This document shows positions 60,199-64,000 of a DNA stretch of 64,000 nt, one piece after another. The notes beneath the pieces were generated by a model. The model was not told where the DNA came from. It saw only the letters and a program-made list of their open reading frames with translations, and made no database searches. The position numbers were made by a program, and so were the translations under genes. How positions within the stretch are numbered: the first letter of the stretch is position 1; each line of letters begins with the position of its first letter. The stretch is from Acidimicrobium ferrooxidans (GTDB lineage: Bacteria > Actinomycetota > Geothermincolia > Fen-727 > Anoxymicrobiaceae): positions 95,543 through 159,542 of the forward strand of contig DYIU01000002.1 of NCBI GenBank assembly GCA_020723485.1. Direction: 5' to 3'.

Positions 60199-60326
60199 GC
60201 AACAACTAGCTCATGGCGCCTTACGAAAAGCAAGACCGTTGTGTCTCCTCAGCGGTCCTGGGCCTCAACTTCGATATTTTCGAAGATGAGTATATCACCG
60301 GGCTCTCGGGGCCAACAACAGCCGCT

Positions 60327-60911
60327 TCACTCCGGCGGCTCCTCCAGCACCAGCTTTCCGTCCTCGATGCGCTGAACAGCCTCCCAGGGGATGAGGTCCG
60401 GGTCGTGCCTGACCATGTGCTTCCTGCGCAGGCCCGCGATGAAGGCCCTGAGCTTGGAGCTCGTGTACAGCAGCCCCTTGCTGACCTCCAGGCCTTCGAC
60501 CACGAGCCCCCCGCCCTCCGCCCGCAGCAGTACGTCGTCAACCCGCTGGATGCGGTTGCCGCGCTGGTCCAGCATCTGCTGGTTGAGGATGTCGCGCCTC
60601 ACAAGCCGCAGGCCGCCGGACGACTCCGCGGTGAGGGCCGGGTGGCTCTCGCTGATCCGCACCGCCTCCTCCGAGACCTCACTGACCTTCGACCATGGGA
60701 CCAGCAGGACCACGTCCTCCGCCCTCCTGACGAGTTCCACCTCGCCCACCCTGTCCGTCCACAACAGGTGGATCCCCAGGTGGGATATCCCCGGCGTCGA
60801 GACGTCCTTCTTCATCGCGAGGTCCTGCACGTGGCCGATGTGCCGGCCGTCGCGGTCGTAGACCTTCACCTTGACCAGGTCGCTCAGGCTTATCTGCTCG
60901 CCTTCTTGCAA
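60327..60911 (-). CDS. stand-alone PRC-barrel protein, paralogue of the MgtE N-terminus
   Basis: 194 residues from TTG60911 (GGGAGG 8 nt upstream). Two PRC-barrel-like halves: VKVYDRDGRHIGHVQDL and VRRDILNQQMLDQRGNRIQR. The second resembles the MgtE-like protein two genes upstream, which has LARDLLDKQMVDMDGYRIVR, and both proteins end this part with an IPW motif. It may be a soluble Mg-responsive regulator or subunit for the adjacent transporters. Minus-strand operon order: mgtE-like, NRAMP-related, this gene (17-nt gap). Confidence 0.75.
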   Translation of the reverse strand: MQEGEQISLSDLVKVKVYDRDGRHIGHVQDLAMKKDVSTPGISHLGIHLLWTDRVGEVELVRRAEDVVLLVPWSKVSEVSEEAVRISESHPALTAESSGGLRLVRRDILNQQMLDQRGNRIQRVDDVLLRAEGGGLVVEGLEVSKGLLYTSSKLRAFIAGLRRKHMVRHDPDLIPWEAVQRIEDGKLVLEEPPE

Positions 60912-60927
60912 GGTCAGCACCTCCCTG

Positions 60928-62205
60928 TCACCCCGCCGGGAATATGGTGGCAATGACGAGCCATGCGTCGAGTACGTAGAGCACGAACACGGCGAGCCAC
61001 GCGACGGTATTATAGGTGTCGCCGTTCACGTGATCCCCCATCACGTCCCTGTCCCTGATTATCTTGAGCATGCAGGTGAGCACCACGGGCAGCAGCAGCC
61101 CGTTTACGGTCTGGGATATCAGCATCACTGTTATGAGCGGCATCCCCGGGACCATTATGAACGCAGCGCCTCCCACGATGAAGGTGGTATAGACGATGTA
61201 GAACTTGGGCGCCTCAGAGAACGAGTGGTCGACCCCGTACTCCCAGCCGAACGCCTCGCAGACGGTGTAAGCCGTCGCGAGCGGCAGAATGGACGCAGCA
61301 AATATGGAGGCTCCCAGGAGGCCGAACGCGAAGAGGTACGACGCGTAATCCCCGGCGACCGGTGCGAGCGCGAGCGCCGCCTGCTCGGCGGATTTTATCT
61401 GGGTGGCCCCCACGTTCGGATTGTTGAAGAAAGCCGCGGCGCAGGCGATCATTATCGCCGACGCGGTGATGACCAGGAACACGGTGCCGATACCCGTGTC
61501 CGCCCTCTCGTAACGGAGGTCCTTCTCCGAGAGCCCCTTGTCGACTATCGAAGACTGCTGGTAGAACTGCATCCAGGGCGCGATGGTCGTGCCGACTATG
61601 GTTATGACCATCAAGATGAAAGAGGCGTTCATGCTTCCGCTCGGCACCAGGAAGCCCTTGGCCACCTCGGACCAGTCCGGCCTGGCCAGGAACGCGGATA
61701 TGATGTAGGCGATGTAGACCAGGCTTACCAGGAGAAAGACCTTCTCTACCACCTTGTAGGTGCCCTTCAGGACGAGCCACCAGATCCCGGCCGCCGCGAT
61801 GGGCACGGCTATGTAATACCTGACGCCGAATATCTCGGCGCCCGCCGCGATCCCCGCGAAGTCGGATACGGTGTTGGCGAAGTTCGCCGCGAGCATCGCG
61901 AGCATGATCAGGGCGGTCAGCCTGAAGGAGAACTTCTCCCTTATGAGCGAGGCCAGGCCCTTCCCCGTGATGACGCCCATCCTGGCGTTCATCTCCTGGA
62001 CCATGTAGAGGAGCACGGCCGTGGGTATCATCACCCAAAGGATGGCGTAGCCGTACCTTGCGCCGGCGACCGAATATGTGGCGATGCCTCCCGCGTCGTT
62101 GTCCACCATCGCGACGATTATCCCCGGCCCCAGGACCGCCAGCAGGGGGCCCAGGTTGCTCTCTCTTATTCTCTTCCTCAGGTTGGAGAAACCTACGGCG
62201 GACAA
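60928..62205 (-). CDS. NRAMP-related transporter, probably Mg-selective (NRMT-like)
   Basis: 425 residues, about eleven TM helices. The family fold is clear from GPGIIVAMVDNDAGGIATY. In canonical NRAMP, TM1 reads DPGN and TM6 MPH; here they are DAGG (Asp37, Gly40) and APW (Ala209). The Asn-to-Gly and Met-to-Ala changes are those of NRMT Mg transporters and lose the soft-metal ligand. Flanked by MgtE-like and PRC genes, which supports Mg transport. Confidence 0.85.
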   Translation of the reverse strand: MSAVGFSNLRKRIRESNLGPLLAVLGPGIIVAMVDNDAGGIATYSVAGARYGYAILWVMIPTAVLLYMVQEMNARMGVITGKGLASLIREKFSFRLTALIMLAMLAANFANTVSDFAGIAAGAEIFGVRYYIAVPIAAAGIWWLVLKGTYKVVEKVFLLVSLVYIAYIISAFLARPDWSEVAKGFLVPSGSMNASFILMVITIVGTTIAPWMQFYQQSSIVDKGLSEKDLRYERADTGIGTVFLVITASAIMIACAAAFFNNPNVGATQIKSAEQAALALAPVAGDYASYLFAFGLLGASIFAASILPLATAYTVCEAFGWEYGVDHSFSEAPKFYIVYTTFIVGGAAFIMVPGMPLITVMLISQTVNGLLLPVVLTCMLKIIRDRDVMGDHVNGDTYNTVAWLAVFVLYVLDAWLVIATIFPAG

Positions 62206-62234
62206 GTCATTCTCCGATCATCGCAAACGGCGGG

Positions 62235-63986
62235 CTACCTCCAGGCGCGGACGAGCAGCCCGCTCACCACCAGGAACGAGAGCAGCGATACCGACATCAC
62301 CGCTACCCCCAGGAGCCTGCCCGGCGCAAGTACCAGGTCCAGCTTGAACCGGCGCAGGACCAGCGGCATCACCAGCCCCAGGAAGCCGGCGATGGCGACC
62401 CCCACGAACAGCGCGACGGCACCGGCCACCAGCGGGACCCTCGAGGTGGTCCAGACCATCATGAGCGCGAAGGCCAACGCGCTCACCAGGAGGGCGGCGG
62501 CGAGCGCGTACAGGTACTCCCTCGCGAAGAACCTGGCGAACCTTCCTCCCCCGGAGAGCGCCTCGGGCTCACCTCTAACCGACATGGCCAGCGACCAGAC
62601 CGAGACGTCGTGAGAGGCCCGCAGGGCGAGCGGGACGAAATAGACCAGGGCCAGGGCCGTGGCGAACTCGCTCTTGAATATGCCGAACAGGGCGGTAGCA
62701 ACGATGCCCCCCATGAAGGTGACCATGGTGCCCGCCCACCTGCGCGCGTCCAGGGCCTGTCTCGCCGGCGCGCCCTCGGCCTCCAGGGCTACTCCCGAGA
62801 GCTGCGCGAAGTCCTCCGAGGACTCTTCTCTTATCACGTCTATCGCGTCGTCGACGGTGACGATGCCCTTGAGGGTATGGTCGGAGTCGACGACGGGCAG
62901 CGCGAGGAGGTTGTAGCGTGTAAGCCTCTCGGCCGCGACCTCCTGGTCTTCGTCGACCTCCGCGGTTATGACGTCCCGCATCATGAGTCGCCCGACGACC
63001 TGGTCTGTGGGCGCCCGGAGGAGGTCCCTGAGGGAGAGCACGCCGGACAGGTGCCCGTCGCGGTCCACGACGTAGACGTAGTAGATGGTCTCAGCTTCCT
63101 CGCCCTTCTCCCGGAGCATCTCGATGGTCTGGGCAACGGTCATGTAGTCGGGCAACGCGACGAACTCCGTGGTCATCCTGCCGCCCGCGGTCGAGGGTTC
63201 ATATCCCAGCAGTTCGGAGACCACCGACGCTTCCTCGATGCCCATGAGCGAGAGGAGCGCCTGGGCTTTCTCCCTCGGGAGGGAACCCAGGATGTCCGCT
63301 GCCTCGTCGGGCGGCATTATCTCGAGAAGGTCGGACAGGCGCTCGTCGTCCAGCGACTCGGCCACGGATGACCTTATCCCCGGGAGTATCTGGGCGAGCA
63401 CCTCCGCCGCCTTCGGGGTCTCGACCAGTGCGAGCACCTTGGCCCTCTGGTCAACGTCGAGCTGCTCGATGATGTCGGCAATGTCAGACGGGTGGATCTC
63501 GAGGAACTCCCGGTAACCCACGTTGAGCCTGACGTCGTACGGCATCGGCTCGACCGGCGACACGATGCTCCAGGGGATGACCTTCTCCTTGATGAACCCG
63601 ATCCTCAAGTCGCGAAGGCGCTCCGCGACAGAGCTAAGCCCGAGCCTCCTGAGGATGGCAAGGAGCCCTACGTCGGCCCCGATGACGCGCAGCTGCCTGC
63701 CGGACCAGGCGAGCCTTATATCGCTGACCCTGACTATCCGGTAGCCGTCCATGTCGACCATCTGCTTGTCCAGCAGGTCGCGCGCCAGGTAGACGTCCCC
63801 CCCGGCGGGCTCAGCGCCGTCCGCCGGGACGCGCGCCACCACGCACTCGTCGCGCCACTCCCTGATGTCCGACCACCGGAGATAGAACCGCCGCCTGCCG
63901 CGGGCCCTGGACCCCGCGACCTCTATCCCCTTCACTGTGGGGAACTTGGCCGAGGGCTCCACCACCACGTCCGACAGGCGGCCCAT
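62235..63986 (-). CDS. MgtE-like magnesium transporter/regulator with PRC domain
   Basis: 583 residues: PRC-barrel (about 66-150), MgtE-N domain (170-270, superhelical repeats ILPGIRSSVAESL), two CBS domains (280-400), then about five hydrophobic segments (from 425) of uncertain relationship to the MgtE pore. The PRC-MgtE-N-CBS order is usual in actinobacterial proteins of this type. ATG63986 with a GGTGG upstream; near the window edge, but appears complete. 29 nt before the NRAMP-related gene. Confidence 0.82.
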   Translation of the reverse strand: MGRLSDVVVEPSAKFPTVKGIEVAGSRARGRRRFYLRWSDIREWRDECVVARVPADGAEPAGGDVYLARDLLDKQMVDMDGYRIVRVSDIRLAWSGRQLRVIGADVGLLAILRRLGLSSVAERLRDLRIGFIKEKVIPWSIVSPVEPMPYDVRLNVGYREFLEIHPSDIADIIEQLDVDQRAKVLALVETPKAAEVLAQILPGIRSSVAESLDDERLSDLLEIMPPDEAADILGSLPREKAQALLSLMGIEEASVVSELLGYEPSTAGGRMTTEFVALPDYMTVAQTIEMLREKGEEAETIYYVYVVDRDGHLSGVLSLRDLLRAPTDQVVGRLMMRDVITAEVDEDQEVAAERLTRYNLLALPVVDSDHTLKGIVTVDDAIDVIREESSEDFAQLSGVALEAEGAPARQALDARRWAGTMVTFMGGIVATALFGIFKSEFATALALVYFVPLALRASHDVSVWSLAMSVRGEPEALSGGGRFARFFAREYLYALAAALLVSALAFALMMVWTTSRVPLVAGAVALFVGVAIAGFLGLVMPLVLRRFKLDLVLAPGRLLGVAVMSVSLLSFLVVSGLLVRAWR

Positions 63987-64000
63987 CAGTCCACCACTGG

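Overview
The window is GC-rich and gene-dense, with many TTG and GTG starts and unusually frequent ATA isoleucine codons. Gene content suggests an anaerobic, deep-branching actinobacterial lineage (Coriobacteriia/Geothermincolia-like). The supporting genes are an oxygen-sensitive class III ribonucleotide reductase, a methyl-THF:corrinoid methyltransferase-like protein, LL-diaminopimelate aminotransferase, an EF-G2-like factor, and large secreted proteins with tandem 'EGTTxWGF...NPN' repeats. The taxon is inferred; no rRNA is present.

Left third (1-16.6 kb). A 53-bp tandem array and a MITE-like element precede a histidine operon (hisD-B-H-A-F). This runs into a complete branched-chain amino-acid ABC system (two tandem binding proteins, livH-M-G-F), and hisI follows livF. 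hisG, hisC and hisE are not here. Next come a small winged-helix protein, tRNA-Gly, a truncated response-regulator remnant beside a second MITE copy, a CrtC/AttH-like lipocalin protein, a Cys-rich ferredoxin, tRNA-Cys, a VOC remnant and several small membrane or hypothetical genes.

Centre (16.6-45.7 kb). tRNA-Val, thrS and a HIT hydrolase converge on an EF-G-like GTPase. Then follow a PDZ/radical-SAM DUF512 protein, der, HU and tRNA-Pro(GGG). tRNA-Pro is the left border of a lower-GC island (about 24.5-27.3 kb) with MntA/HepT toxin-antitoxin genes and a beta-propeller lipoprotein. Each border is a roughly 265-bp structured repeat that begins and ends with the tRNA 3' end. After a secreted glycoside hydrolase come a CDP-alcohol phosphatidyltransferase, a nucleotidyltransferase/phosphomannomutase fusion, a phosphohexomutase, a LigB/AMMECR1 pair, miaA, dapF, dapL and hflX. 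A promoter with two helically phased NrdR-box-like sites drives nrdR-nrdD-redoxin-dut. A DUF3786 protein and queC end this section.

Right third (45.7-64 kb). A third MITE copy is followed by a membrane protein with a degenerate peptidase-like region and a large FtsX/MacB-type permease. Then come a lone type IV pilin-like protein, an Lrp-type sensor lacking its HTH, the methyltransferase-like gene, two membrane proteins, a geranylgeranyl-reductase-family flavoprotein with a metallo-hydrolase, a coiled-coil RlpA protein, a TrkA-type potassium channel, a DUF151 nuclease and a D,D-carboxypeptidase. The last three genes (MgtE-like, NRAMP-related with Mg-type substitutions, stand-alone PRC-barrel) look like one magnesium-handling operon.

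The most unusual features are the tRNA-Pro-tailed repeats and their island, the three-copy MITE-like family, the phased NrdR sites, and the Mg operon in which the PRC domain of MgtE also exists as a separate gene.
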